A DNA stretch of 53,109 bases from Streptomyces griseus subsp. griseus (GCF_000720255.1 NZ_JOJE01000050.1:1-53109), one strand, 5' to 3'; shown: positions 43,931 through 52,960, counted from the first letter of the stretch. Translations and numbers: made by a program. The notes: generated from the sequence alone by a model not told the origin.

Positions 43931-46336
43931 CTACGAAACCACCGCAGGATCGGCCGAGTTGGACACCCGCTCGGCGTTGTCTTCGTCACCCACGGCGATG
44001 CCGCGCCGCTTGGAGATGTACACCGCTACGACGATCACGAGGAGGGCGAAGATCGCGATCATGATCCGTACGCCGATGCTCTTGTCGTCGCCGTAGCTGA
44101 ACTTGATCACCGCGGGCGCGATGAGCAGCGCCACCAGGTTCATCACCTTCAGCAGCGGGTTGATCGCGGGCCCCGCGGTGTCCTTGAAGGGGTCACCGAC
44201 CGTGTCGCCGATCACCGTCGCGGAGTGGGCCTCGCTGCCCTTGCCGCCGTGGTGGCCGTCCTCGACGAGCTTCTTGGCGTTGTCCCACGCGCCTCCGGAG
44301 TTCGCGAGGAACACCGCCATCAGCGTGCCCGTGCCGATCGCGCCGGCGAGATACGCGCCCAACGCCCCGACGCCGAGCGTGAAGCCGATGAAGATCGGCG
44401 CCATCACGGCGAGCAGTCCGGGCGTGGCGAGCTCGCGCAGGGCGTCCTTGGTACAGATGTCGACGACCTTGCCGTACTCCGGCGTCTCGGTGTAGTCCAT
44501 GATCCCGGGCTTCTCCCGGAACTGCCGGCGCACCTCGAACACCACCGAACCCGCCGACCGCGACACGGCGTTGATCGCCAGCCCCGAGAAGAGGAAGACG
44601 ACCGCGGCGCCCGCGATGAGACCGACGAGGTTGTTGGGCTGCGAGATGTCCATCATCAGACTCATCGGCGCGCCGGATCCGGAGAGCTTCTCGCCGACGT
44701 CCGCGGCTCCGGTCGTGATCGCGTCACGGTAGGACCCGAACAGCGCCGACGCCGCCAGTACGGCGGTAGCGATGGCGATGCCCTTGGTGATGGCCTTGGT
44801 GGTGTTGCCGACGGCGTCCAGGTTGGTGAGCACCTGCGCGCCGGCGCCCTCGACGTCGCCGGACATCTCGGCGATGCCCTGCGCGTTGTCGGAGACCGGA
44901 CCGAAGGTGTCCATGGCCACGATCACCCCGACCGTGGTGAGCAGGCCGGTGCCGGCCAGGGCCACCGCGAAGAGCGCCAGCATGATCGACGTACCGCCGA
45001 GCAGGAACGCCCCGTACACGCCGAGGCCGATCAGCAGGGCGGTGTAGACGGCCGATTCCAGACCCACGGAGATACCGGCGAGGACGACGGTGGCCGGGCC
45101 GGTCAGCGAGGTCTTGCCGATGTCCCGGACCGGGCGGCGGGTGGTCTCGGTGAAGTAGCCGGTCAGCTGCTGGATGACGGCCGCGAGCAGGATGCCGATC
45201 GCCACCGCGACCAGGGCGAGGATCCGCGGATCGCCGCTCTTGCCGCTGATCGCCACGTCGGTGACGCCGTCTAGGTCGGCGTACTTCCCCGGGAGGTAGA
45301 CGAAGACGGCCAGCGCGACCAGCACCAGCGAGATCACCGCGGAGATGAAGAAGCCGCGGTTGATGGCGCTCATGCCGCTGCGGTCCGTGCGGCGCGGTGC
45401 CACGGCGAAGATGCCGATCATCGCCGTGAGCACGCCGATCGCGGGCACGAGCAGCGGGAACGCGAGACCGGCGTCGCCGAAGGCCGCCTTGCCGAGGATC
45501 AGCGCGGCGACCAGGGTCACGGCGTACGACTCGAAGAGGTCGGCCGCCATGCCCGCGCAGTCGCCGACGTTGTCGCCCACGTTGTCGGCGATGGTCGCGG
45601 CATTGCGCGGATCGTCCTCCGGAATGCCCTGCTCGACCTTGCCGACCAGGTCGGCGCCGACGTCGGCGGCCTTGGTGAAGATGCCGCCGCCGACTCGCAT
45701 GAACATCGCGATCAGTGCGGCGCCCAGGCCGAAGCCCTCGAGCACCTTCGGCGCGTCGGCCGCGTACACCAGCACCACACAGGAGGCGCCGAGCAGGCCG
45801 AGCCCCACCGTGAACATGCCGACGACGCCGCCCGTGCGAAAAGCGATCTTCATCGCTTTGTGCGAGACGGTGGTGAGATCCTTTTCCGGCTCGCCCTCCG
45901 CCGGTGTCGCTTCTCGGGCCGCCGCGGCGACACGCACATTGCTGCGCACGGCGAGCCACATACCGATATAACCGGTGGCCGCCGAGAACACCGCGCCGAT
46001 CAAGAAGAAGATCGACCGTCCGGCACGCTGATTCCAGTCGTCCGCGGGCAGCAGCATGAGCAGGAAGAACACGACCACGGCGAATACGCCGAGCGTGCGC
46101 AACTGCCGTGCCAGATAGGCGTTGGCGCCTTCCTGGACCGCCGCCGCGATCTTCTTCATGCTGTCGGTGCCCTCGCCCGCCGCGAGTACCTGGCGCACCA
46201 GCACGCCCGCGACCACCAGCGCGGCCAGTGCGACGAGCCCGATGACCATCACGAGGACGCGGTTGTCGTCGGTCAGCACGGCCGCCGCGAGGGTTGTGGG
46301 GTGATCCAACTGATGAGGGGTAGAAAGCCCCGCCAT
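43931..46336 (-). CDS. hppA: K+-insensitive proton-pumping membrane pyrophosphatase
   Basis: An 801-residue integral membrane protein with about 16 transmembrane segments that couples PPi hydrolysis to H+ export. The catalytic loops contain DVGADLVGKVEQGIPEDDPR, NVGDNVGDCAGMAADLFESY, and in the C-terminal half DNAKK and GDTVGDPFKDT, all with their Asp/Lys metal-PPi ligands. GNTTKAITKG has Lys at the position that is Ala in potassium-dependent enzymes, so it should be K+-independent. AAGGAGG precedes the ATG. An AT-rich upstream region separates it from the anti-sigma/bldG operon, whose own terminator lies between. Confidence 0.95.
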   Translation of the reverse strand: MAGLSTPHQLDHPTTLAAAVLTDDNRVLVMVIGLVALAALVVAGVLVRQVLAAGEGTDSMKKIAAAVQEGANAYLARQLRTLGVFAVVVFFLLMLLPADDWNQRAGRSIFFLIGAVFSAATGYIGMWLAVRSNVRVAAAAREATPAEGEPEKDLTTVSHKAMKIAFRTGGVVGMFTVGLGLLGASCVVLVYAADAPKVLEGFGLGAALIAMFMRVGGGIFTKAADVGADLVGKVEQGIPEDDPRNAATIADNVGDNVGDCAGMAADLFESYAVTLVAALILGKAAFGDAGLAFPLLVPAIGVLTAMIGIFAVAPRRTDRSGMSAINRGFFISAVISLVLVALAVFVYLPGKYADLDGVTDVAISGKSGDPRILALVAVAIGILLAAVIQQLTGYFTETTRRPVRDIGKTSLTGPATVVLAGISVGLESAVYTALLIGLGVYGAFLLGGTSIMLALFAVALAGTGLLTTVGVIVAMDTFGPVSDNAQGIAEMSGDVEGAGAQVLTNLDAVGNTTKAITKGIAIATAVLAASALFGSYRDAITTGAADVGEKLSGSGAPMSLMMDISQPNNLVGLIAGAAVVFLFSGLAINAVSRSAGSVVFEVRRQFREKPGIMDYTETPEYGKVVDICTKDALRELATPGLLAVMAPIFIGFTLGVGALGAYLAGAIGTGTLMAVFLANSGGAWDNAKKLVEDGHHGGKGSEAHSATVIGDTVGDPFKDTAGPAINPLLKVMNLVALLIAPAVIKFSYGDDKSIGVRIMIAIFALLVIVVAVYISKRRGIAVGDEDNAERVSNSADPAVVS

Positions 46337-46379
46337 TCGTCCTCCTTGACGCTTGGGCTGAGCTCAAGATGTGGACGGA

Positions 46380-46550
46380 TTGTAGGTACCGGAACCTGAT
46401 CAAAACAGGTGGCGGTAAACGGAATTAGCCTTCCCGTACCCGCCAGTGAACCCGATAGTGGTAACGCCTTGAAAGCATTGACGCGTAGATTGATGCTTGA
46501 TCAAATTATCAGGACATTGATCGTGAATTTCTTCACGAATCTGATAAACG
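46380..46550 (-). promoter_or_regulatory. AT-rich upstream region of hppA
   Basis: About 170 bp far lower in GC than its surroundings, between the hppA start and the terminator of the bldG operon. It contains the inverted repeat TCGTGAA-TTTC-TTCACGA (46521-46538) and TTGATC/TGATCAA elements near 46496-46505. It probably holds the hppA promoter and operator; the precise -10/-35 are not clear. Confidence 0.5.
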
Positions 46551-46552
46551 CG

Positions 46553-46579
46553 AAAAAGGCCCTGCTGAGCAGGGCCTTT
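46553..46579 (-). terminator. intrinsic terminator of the bldG operon
   Basis: AAAGGCCCTGC (46555-46565) pairs with GCAGGGCCTTT (46569-46579) around TGA or TCA. Read on the minus strand the stem is followed by a run of T, a classic Rho-independent terminator. It lies 23 bp after the anti-sigma gene stop. Confidence 0.9.
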
Positions 46580-46601
46580 CGGGTGTCGCGAAGGGGTTGG
46601 A

Positions 46602-47033
46602 TCAGGCGGGCACGGGGGCCGACGGCGCGGTCGGCCAGGTCATGCGAATCTGCCCGCCGTGCGCCCCGGTGGTCACTTCGACGTCGTCGACGAGACCGCT
46701 GATGACCGCGAGTCCCATGTCGTCCTCCTCGGCCTCGATGTCGTCGTCCGGCGCGCCGGACGCCCGGTCACCGGGGACCGCGTGCGGCGCCTCGTCGCCG
46801 ACCTCGATGGAGAACTGCTTCTCCTCCTCGATCAGCACCACCTTCACCGGCTCACTGACACCGCTGGTGCGGTGCAGCCCGACGGCACGCGAACAGGCCT
46901 CACCGACGGCGAGTCTGACCTCGTCGAGGACGGCCTCGTCCACTCCGGCCCTGCGCGCCACCGCTGCCGCCACCAGCCGGGCGGTCCTGACGTGCTCGGG
47001 CAGCGCGCTGAAGCGGAGTTCAACGGTGGCCAT
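46602..47033 (-). CDS. HATPase anti-sigma factor paired with BldG
   Basis: A 143-residue GHKL-type ATP-binding protein of the RsbW/SpoIIAB group. The N box is LDEVRLAVGEACSRAVGLH near residue 40 (Glu/Ala-Cys in place of the Asn seen in full kinases). DDMGLAVISGLVDDVEV near 108 is the G1-type ATP lid. An acidic insertion (DDDIEAEEDD) precedes it. In S. coelicolor the gene cotranscribed downstream of bldG encodes this putative anti-sigma factor, which BldG would counteract by partner switching. It is followed by an intrinsic terminator. Confidence 0.9.
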   Translation of the reverse strand: MATVELRFSALPEHVRTARLVAAAVARRAGVDEAVLDEVRLAVGEACSRAVGLHRTSGVSEPVKVVLIEEEKQFSIEVGDEAPHAVPGDRASGAPDDDIEAEEDDMGLAVISGLVDDVEVTTGAHGGQIRMTWPTAPSAPVPA

Positions 47034-47173
47034 GCATCCCCCTCGGAACTACGGGCGTGCTGTAGAGGGGCCGGGCCGCCGAGCCCGACCCCCCGTACTT
47101 GTTACTTCTGCCGAAGCTCTGCCTTCATGCCACCGAACTTCGGCCGGCCCGGGCACAGGGCCCGGGACCGGTG

Positions 47174-47515
47174 TCAGTCGGTGGCCGCCACCGCTTCGTC
47201 GACCGAGGTGTGGATCGGGAACACCTTGGTCAGACCGGTGATGCGGAAGATCTTCAGAATGCGCTCCTGGTTGCAGACCAGGCGCAGCGAGCCCTCATGG
47301 GCACGCACTCGCTTCAGGCCGCCGACCAGCACGCCGAGCCCGGTGGAGTCGAGGAAGTCCACGCCCTCCATGTCTACGACGAGGTGGAAATTCCCGTCGT
47401 TCACCAGCTCGACCAGCTGTTCGCGCAACTTGGGCGCGGTATATACGTCGATTTCGCCACCGACCTCGACGACCGTACGATCGCCGACGGTACGGGTCGA
47501 CAGGGACAGGTCCAC
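47174..47515 (-). CDS. bldG: anti-anti-sigma factor BldG
   Basis: A 113-residue STAS-domain protein. [16 protein letters not shown] and [20 protein letters not shown] contain the phosphorylatable Ser (in DSTGLG, near residue 57) of SpoIIAA-like proteins. Sequence and position upstream of the HATPase gene and divergent from a DEAD-box helicase match the Streptomyces bldG locus, needed for aerial mycelium formation and antibiotic production. The start is GTG with GGAGG a few bases upstream. Phosphorylation by a partner kinase controls its binding to anti-sigma factors. Confidence 0.96.
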   Translation of the reverse strand: MDLSLSTRTVGDRTVVEVGGEIDVYTAPKLREQLVELVNDGNFHLVVDMEGVDFLDSTGLGVLVGGLKRVRAHEGSLRLVCNQERILKIFRITGLTKVFPIHTSVDEAVAATD

Positions 47516-47596
47516 GGATCCTCCAGCACCTTGCTATCGAGCGGTCGCCCCTCGGGCACCTCGGCTTGAAGCCCCCGGGACGGTTCGCCAGCCGCG

Positions 47597-50167
47597 ATGG
47601 CATTCAATCACTTACCGGCAGGCGTGCACGACGCCTTGGCTCCATTGTCCGTCACGCCAGTGACACACTCGGTGCCGATGGCCAAGAATCACCGATCCGA
47701 TCGATCCTCGACGGACACCGCGTCCAGCCCCTCGCCGGGCACGGTCCTGGACCGGCTCGCCTCCGGGCCGAGCCGGGCATCGCGCATCACTCATACGGAG
47801 CACTTGCCCGCACGTGCGGGTCGCCATGCCGTCTGGTCGGAACGGATCCGGTCCGAGGTCGTCGCCGCCGTGCGGAGCGCGGGCATCGAGCACCCGTGGG
47901 CCCACCAGGCCCAGGCGGCCGAGCATGCCCTGGACGGCCAATCCGTGGTCGTCGCCACCGGCACCGCGTCCGGCAAGTCCCTGGCCTATCTCGTCCCGGT
48001 CCTCTCCACGCTTTTGGACGGCTCCGAGGCCCCCAACGGCCGCGGAACCACCGCGCTCTACCTGGCCCCCACCAAGGCGCTCGCGGCGGACCAGTGCCGA
48101 GCTGTGAAGGAACTTTCACAACCGTTGGGCCATTCGGTGCGCCCCGCGGTCTACGACGGCGACACCCCGTTCGAGGAACGCGAGTGGATTCGCCAGTACG
48201 CCAACTACGTCCTGACCAACCCGGACATGCTCCACCGGGGCATACTCCCGTCCCACCCCCGCTGGTCCTCCTTCCTGAAGGCGCTGAAGTACGTCGTCAT
48301 CGACGAGTGCCACACCTACCGCGGTGTCTTCGGCTCCCACGTCGCCCAGGTGCTGCGCCGCCTGCGCCGCCTCTGCGCCCGCTACGGCGCCTCCCCCGTG
48401 TTCCTGCTGGCCTCCGCGACCGCCGCCGAGCCCGCGGTGGCCGCCCGCCGCCTCACCGGCCTGCCGGTGGTCGAGGTCGCCGACGACGCCTCTCCCCGCG
48501 GGGAACTGGTGTTCGCCCTTTGGGAGCCGCCGCTCACCGAGATGCAGGGCGAGAAGGGCGCCCCCGTCCGCCGTACCGCCACCGCAGAGACCGCCGACCT
48601 GCTGACCGACCTGACCCTCCAGGGCGTCCGCACCGTCGCCTTCGTACGCTCCCGGCGCGGCGCCGAGCTGATCTCGGTGATCACCCAGGAGCGCCTCACC
48701 GAGGTCGACCGCTCACTCGCCCGACGTGTCGCTGCGTACCGAGGCGGCTATCTCCCGGAGGAGCGCCGCGCCCTCGAACGGGCCCTGCACTCGGGCGAGC
48801 TCCTCGGCCTCGCCGCCACCACCGCGCTCGAACTCGGCGTCGACGTGTCCGGCCTCGACGCCGTCCTGATCGCCGGCTATCCGGGCACCCGCGCCTCGCT
48901 GTGGCAACAGGCCGGCCGGGCCGGACGGTCCGGGCAGGGAGCCCTGGCCGTCCTGATCGCCCGCGACGACCCGCTGGACACCTTCCTCGTCCACCATCCG
49001 GAGGCCCTGTTCGACCGGCCGGTGGAGTCCACCGTCCTCGACCCGGACAACCCCTACGTCCTCGCCCCCCACCTGTGCGCCGCCGCCGCGGAGCTGCCGC
49101 TGACGGAGGAGGACCTGGAGCTGTTCGGCCCCGAGACCGAGAGCCTGCTGCCCCAGCTGGAGAACGCGAAGCTGCTGCGCCGCCGTGCCAAGGCGTGGCA
49201 CTGGACGCGCCGGGAGCGGGCCGCCGACCTCACCGACATCCGCGGCGAGGGCGGCCGGCCGGTCCAGATCGTCGAGGAGGGCACGGGACGCCTGCTCGGC
49301 ACGGTCGACGCGGGCGCCGCCCATACGACCGTCCACGAGGGCGCCGTCCATCTCCACCAGGGCCGCACCTACCTCGTCCGCTCCCTGGACCTGGAGGACT
49401 CCGTCGCGCTGGTCGAGGAGGCCAGCCCGCCCTACGCGACGGTCGCCCGCGACACCACGGCGATCTCCGTCCTGGAGACGGACGTCGAGATCCCGTGGGG
49501 CGACGGCCGCCTCTGCTACGGCTCCGTCGAGGTCACCAACCAAGTGGTCTCCTTCCTGCGCAGACGTGTCATCACCGGTGAGGTCCTCGGCGAGACGAAG
49601 CTCGACCTCCCTCCCCGCACGCTCCGTACCCGGGCCGTGTGGTGGACGGTCACCGAGGACCAACTCGACGCGGCCCGGATCAACCCGGAGATCCTCGGTG
49701 GCGCCCTGCACGCCGCCGAGCACGCCTCCATCGGCATGCTGCCGCTGTTCGCGACCTGCGACCGCTGGGACATCGGCGGCGTGTCCATCCCGCTGCACCC
49801 CGACACCCTCCTCCCGACGGTCTTCGTCTACGACGGCCACCCCGGCGGCGCGGGCTTCGCGGAGCGCGCCTTCCACACCGCCCGCGCCTGGCTCGGCGCC
49901 ACCCGCGAGGCCATCGCCTCCTGCGAGTGCGACGCCGGCTGTCCGTCCTGCATCCAGTCCCCCAAGTGCGGCAACGGCAACGACCCCCTGCACAAGAGGG
50001 GCGCGGTACGCCTCCTCACCGTGCTGCTTCGAGGGGCGCCGGAGGAGGGGCCGCCGGAGAAGGGGCCGGAGGCTACGGCGCCGCAGGAGCAGCCGTTGGA
50101 GAGGGGGCCGTCTCCGGCGGCGGAGGAGCCTGCGGGGTCGGCTCCGCAGGGCCCGCCCGCGCCCTGA
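47597..50167 (+). CDS. DEAD/DEAH helicase of the MrfA/Hrq1 type
   Basis: An 856-residue SF2 helicase. Motif I is ATGTASGKSLAY near residue 118, motif II DECH near 235, motif III SAT near 273, and motif VI QQAGRAGRSGQG near 436. The C-terminal DUF1998-type region has the four-Cys metal cluster CECDAGCPSCIQSPKCGNGN near 775-795, diagnostic of MrfA (mitomycin repair factor A) relatives. A role in DNA crosslink repair is likely by family. The ATG at 47597 lacks a clear ribosome site; ATG 47678 is an alternative. The last codons and stop lie in the first copy of a 68-bp duplication shared with the next gene. Confidence 0.9.
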   Translation: MAFNHLPAGVHDALAPLSVTPVTHSVPMAKNHRSDRSSTDTASSPSPGTVLDRLASGPSRASRITHTEHLPARAGRHAVWSERIRSEVVAAVRSAGIEHPWAHQAQAAEHALDGQSVVVATGTASGKSLAYLVPVLSTLLDGSEAPNGRGTTALYLAPTKALAADQCRAVKELSQPLGHSVRPAVYDGDTPFEEREWIRQYANYVLTNPDMLHRGILPSHPRWSSFLKALKYVVIDECHTYRGVFGSHVAQVLRRLRRLCARYGASPVFLLASATAAEPAVAARRLTGLPVVEVADDASPRGELVFALWEPPLTEMQGEKGAPVRRTATAETADLLTDLTLQGVRTVAFVRSRRGAELISVITQERLTEVDRSLARRVAAYRGGYLPEERRALERALHSGELLGLAATTALELGVDVSGLDAVLIAGYPGTRASLWQQAGRAGRSGQGALAVLIARDDPLDTFLVHHPEALFDRPVESTVLDPDNPYVLAPHLCAAAAELPLTEEDLELFGPETESLLPQLENAKLLRRRAKAWHWTRRERAADLTDIRGEGGRPVQIVEEGTGRLLGTVDAGAAHTTVHEGAVHLHQGRTYLVRSLDLEDSVALVEEASPPYATVARDTTAISVLETDVEIPWGDGRLCYGSVEVTNQVVSFLRRRVITGEVLGETKLDLPPRTLRTRAVWWTVTEDQLDAARINPEILGGALHAAEHASIGMLPLFATCDRWDIGGVSIPLHPDTLLPTVFVYDGHPGGAGFAERAFHTARAWLGATREAIASCECDAGCPSCIQSPKCGNGNDPLHKRGAVRLLTVLLRGAPEEGPPEKGPEATAPQEQPLERGPSPAAEEPAGSAPQGPPAP

Positions 50168-50278
50168 CCTGGGCGGCGAAGGGCCCCGCACCGGAGGCCG
50201 CCGTCACTCGGGCTCCGCAGGGCCCGCCCGCGCCCTGACCTGGGCGGCGAAGAGCCCCGCGCCGGAGGCCGCCGTCAC
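50140..50278. repeat. 68-bp tandem duplication at two convergent 3' ends
   Basis: 50140-50207 and 50211-50278 are 66/68 identical. The right copy encodes the C-terminus of the minus-strand TadE-like protein. The left copy supplies the final nine codons and the stop of the plus-strand helicase gene, with the reverse frame still reading the TadE-like tail (VTAASGAG-FAAQVRARAGPAEP). Confidence 0.95.
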
Positions 50279-50578
50279 GTCCGAGACGTCGCCCACCACC
50301 GCGCACCGCACCAGCCGCGTGCCCTGGGCCTCGGCGATCCGGCCCGCCCGCGCGCAGGCCGCCTCACGCCCCTCGGCCCAGTGATCGGCTGCCGCCAGCG
50401 CCGCGAGGTCCGCGCCGCCGGCCGCACGGTGCCGGGCCACCACCGCCTGCCCCAGAGCGAGCACCACGCCGAACACCACACACAGCACGGCGATCACCCC
50501 GACACTCCAGACGGTGGCAGACCCACGGTCCGAGCCACGGCCTCTCCCGCCCCCGCTGCGCCTCCCTGTGCCCCTCAC
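50204..50578 (-). CDS. Rv3654c-type TadE-like protein
   Basis: A 124-residue pilus-associated protein. After an Arg/Gly-rich N-terminus, GSATVWSVGVIAVLCVVFGV is a prepilin-like transmembrane segment, followed by a soluble Ala-rich domain (RHRAAGGADLAALAAADHW) with two Cys (ACARAG, LVRCAV). GTG 50578 overlaps the stop of the preceding TadE gene (GTGA), which decides the start. It is the last gene of the Tad-type locus. Its 3' end is tandemly duplicated beyond the stop. Confidence 0.85.
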   Translation of the reverse strand: MRGTGRRSGGGRGRGSDRGSATVWSVGVIAVLCVVFGVVLALGQAVVARHRAAGGADLAALAAADHWAEGREAACARAGRIAEAQGTRLVRCAVVGDVSDVTAASGAGLFAAQVRARAGPAEPE

Positions 50579-50934
50579 GACCCCACCCTCTCCTCCGCGT
50601 CCGCCACGGCCTCCTCCCGTACCTCGAACGGCAGCCCACGCAGCAGTCTCGGCTTGGCCACGACGACCACGCGGACCCGGTCCTTCTCGCGGCTGACTGT
50701 GACCGTCGCCCCCTGGGGGGCCGCCTCCCGGGTCACCCGGGCCACCGCGTCGGCCGGGTCCTGCCGGGCCGCGGCGCGGGCGCCCGTCCTGGCCGCGTCC
50801 ACACACTGGATCTGCGCGGCCACCACGAGCAGCCACCCCACCAGCGCCATCGCGAACGCCACCAGCACGGGCAGCACCACTGCGGACTCCGCCGTAACGA
50901 ACCCGCTGTCCGACCGCCGCTCACATCCCCGCAC
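50575..50934 (-). CDS. TadE-family pseudopilin
   Basis: A 119-residue protein. FVTAESAVVLPVLVAFAMAL near residue 12 is the TadE hydrophobic helix with its conserved Glu. AARTGARAAARQDPADAV and a beta-rich C-terminal domain follow, ending in a VADAEERVGS tail. TadE proteins are minor pseudopilins of Tad/Flp pili, inserted in the membrane and possibly processed by a TadV-type peptidase. It overlaps the DUF4244 gene upstream by 14 bp and the next gene by 4 bp. Confidence 0.9.
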   Translation of the reverse strand: MRGCERRSDSGFVTAESAVVLPVLVAFAMALVGWLLVVAAQIQCVDAARTGARAAARQDPADAVARVTREAAPQGATVTVSREKDRVRVVVVAKPRLLRGLPFEVREEAVADAEERVGS

Positions 50935-51130
50935 TGAGCGCCCTCTGCACGATGGCCTGCAACTGCGCGGTGACCTCCCCGCTCGTCACCACCTTGTGGA
51001 GAAGCACCGCGAACCCCACCGCCGCGATGATCCCCATCGCGTACTCGGAGGTGACCATCCCCGCGTCCCTCCGCGCCGCCCGCGCCCTGCACACCAGGGC
51101 ACGCAGCCGCGCCCGTACCGCCTTGTACAT
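50921..51130 (-). CDS. DUF4244 Flp-pilin-like protein
   Basis: A 69-residue small membrane protein. A basic leader ends in RRDAG, followed by MVTSEYAMGIIAAVGFAVLL; Gly before the hydrophobic segment and Glu at +5 match a type IV prepilin cleavage site. The remaining helix is short (VTAQLQAIVQRAL). It is the probable major Flp-like pilin of this Tad locus. It overlaps the downstream TadE gene. Confidence 0.88.
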   Translation of the reverse strand: MYKAVRARLRALVCRARAARRDAGMVTSEYAMGIIAAVGFAVLLHKVVTSGEVTAQLQAIVQRALSAGM

Positions 51131-51225
51131 TCCAACCCCCGTAAGGTCTCGACTGGTTCGTTGCCACTGCTCACTCGCTGTTCGTCGCTCGGCCGGCGGC
51201 CGGCGTCGTCATCCGCGCCACACCG

Positions 51226-52011
51226 TCATCGACCACCCCCTCCCATCGCTTCGCCCGCGAGCCCGATCACCACGGGGAGGACACCGACCGCGATGAAGGC
51301 GGGCAGGAAGCACAGCCCCACCGGGGCGGTGACCATGACCGCCGCCCGGCGTGCCCGGGCCGTCGCGGTGCGCGCCCAGTCGGCGCGGGCGTCCGCGGCG
51401 AGCCGGGCGACCGGTCCCGCCGCCGGGAGACCGGACACATCGGCCCGCTCCAACAGCCGGGCCAGCGCCCCGGCGCCCTGTATCGCGGCCAGCCTCCGCC
51501 ACGCCTCGCCGGGTTCGCCGCCGAGCCGCACCTCCGCCGCCCCTCGCGCCAACGCCTCCCCCACGGGCCCGTCCAAGGCCTCTCCGACGGCCTGCGCCGC
51601 GATCACCGGACCGGCCCCCGCAGCGATGCAGGCGGCCACGAGATCGGCCGCGAGCGGGAGTTGCCGCGCCGCTTCCGCGCCCTCGGCCTCCTTCGCCAAG
51701 CCGACGGCCTCCCGCCGCAGCCGCCACCGCCACAGTCCGACCGCGGCGGCCACGCCCACCACGACACCCGCGACGCCCCCGACCACGAACCACCCGGCGG
51801 CCACGACTCCCGCCAGCGGCCCCCACTGCCGAGCAGCGTCCCGCACCTCGATCCGGGGCCCGACAGTCACCACTTCCAGGGCGAGCAGCGTGGCCACCCG
51901 GTGCCGCGCCCTTCGCTCGCGTCGCGCCCTCGCCCACCAGCTCACCGGCCATCCGAGGAGGAGCCCAACCCCCACCACTGCCCACAGCCTGTGGACAACT
52001 TCCCCGTTCAC
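51226..52011 (-). CDS. type II secretion F-family protein (TadC-like)
   Basis: A 261-residue membrane protein. The start GTG 52011 overlaps the stop of the preceding T2SF gene (GTGA). It has hydrophobic segments at about 9-25, 65-95 and 222-250. The T2SF core is ARQLPLAADLVAACIAAGAG, VGEALDGPVGEALARGAAEV, and RLLERADVSGLPAAGPVARLA. It would form the inner-membrane platform of the Tad pilus together with the partner encoded just upstream. Confidence 0.88.
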   Translation of the reverse strand: MNGEVVHRLWAVVGVGLLLGWPVSWWARARRERRARHRVATLLALEVVTVGPRIEVRDAARQWGPLAGVVAAGWFVVGGVAGVVVGVAAAVGLWRWRLRREAVGLAKEAEGAEAARQLPLAADLVAACIAAGAGPVIAAQAVGEALDGPVGEALARGAAEVRLGGEPGEAWRRLAAIQGAGALARLLERADVSGLPAAGPVARLAADARADWARTATARARRAAVMVTAPVGLCFLPAFIAVGVLPVVIGLAGEAMGGGGR

Positions 52012-52871
52012 GCCGCCCCCTCCGCTCCTCGGACGATCCGCAGTGCCCACCACAGCCCCGCGCCCTCCAGCACCCCGCCGACGAGCAGACAGCCGAATCC
52101 CGCCCCGGTGTGCAACAGGACGTGCAGCGGGTCGGCGCCCATCGCCGTGCCGAGCAGGAGGCCCAGCACCGGCAGGCACGCGAGCATCACCGCTGTCGAG
52201 CGCGCGCCTGCCAACTGGGCCCGCAGATCCAGGCGTTGGTCCCGTTCCGTGCGCAACGCTTCTTCCAGTCGGTCCAGTCCGGCCGCGAGGCCCGCGCCCT
52301 GGTCCACGGCCACCCGCCAGCACGCGGCGAGCCCGAGCAGCCCCTCGGCCCCGGGCTGCCGTGCCGCGGACGCCAGTGCTTCGGGTACATCGCCGCCGAA
52401 CCGGGCCGCCGCCAGCACCGGGGCCTGGGCGTCGCCGAGCCCGTGGGAGTCACGCGCGGCCCGCAGCAGCGCCTCTGCGGGCTGCCGTCCGCCGCGCACC
52501 TCCCCGGCGAGCGCCGCGCACAACGCGATCACCGCGTCCCCTCGGCGCTCCCGTGCGCGCCGCGCCTCCCTTTCCAGGCGCGTCCGTCGCAGCAGTGGCA
52601 CTCCGGCCGCCCCCGCGACGACCGGCAGCACCGAGGCGCCCCACACGGCCAGCGCCAGCCCGGCGGCCAGCGACCACCACTCCGCCCGCCACCTGCCCTG
52701 AACGCGCCGCATTTCGTGAGCCAGCCGCTGCCAGGAGGTCGGCCCGGCGGCCACCACTCCCCCGCCCGCGAACAGCAACTGCGCCCGCCGCGCACCGGAG
52801 TCCCACCCACCGAGCAGCCACACCGCCGCCCCGACACACATCCCGACCGCCCCCAACTCCATCTCACCCAT
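52008..52871 (-). CDS. type II secretion F-family protein (TadB-like)
   Basis: A 287-residue membrane platform protein. ATG 52871 has GGAGGGG nine bases upstream; the frame is open ten codons further. It has hydrophobic segments near the N-terminus (VGMCVGAAVWLLGG), around 65-90, and at the C-terminus (STAVMLACLPVLGLLLG and GFGCLLVGGVLEGAGLWW). The T2SF helices read RRGDAVIALCAALAGEVRGG and LAACWRVAVDQGAGLAAGLD. Upstream, its leader with the Shine-Dalgarno is repeated about three times. Confidence 0.88.
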   Translation of the reverse strand: MGEMELGAVGMCVGAAVWLLGGWDSGARRAQLLFAGGGVVAAGPTSWQRLAHEMRRVQGRWRAEWWSLAAGLALAVWGASVLPVVAGAAGVPLLRRTRLEREARRARERRGDAVIALCAALAGEVRGGRQPAEALLRAARDSHGLGDAQAPVLAAARFGGDVPEALASAARQPGAEGLLGLAACWRVAVDQGAGLAAGLDRLEEALRTERDQRLDLRAQLAGARSTAVMLACLPVLGLLLGTAMGADPLHVLLHTGAGFGCLLVGGVLEGAGLWWALRIVRGAEGAA

Positions 52872-52960
52872 CGCCCGAAACCCCTCCGCTCCACCGGTCA
52901 CCCGTCACCCGAACCCCTCCGCTCCACCGGTCCCCTCACCCGAACCCCTCCGCCGCCCCG
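52872..52960 (-). repeat. repeated Shine-Dalgarno leader upstream of the TadB-like gene
   Basis: Read on the minus strand, GGAGGGGTT(T)CGGG occurs three times (around 52874-52887, 52909-52920 and 52940-52951). The first two copies share the longer block ACCGGTGGAGCGGAGGGG, about 33 bp apart. Only the copy nearest the gene is followed by its ATG. The layout suggests duplication of the ribosome-binding leader. Confidence 0.75.
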
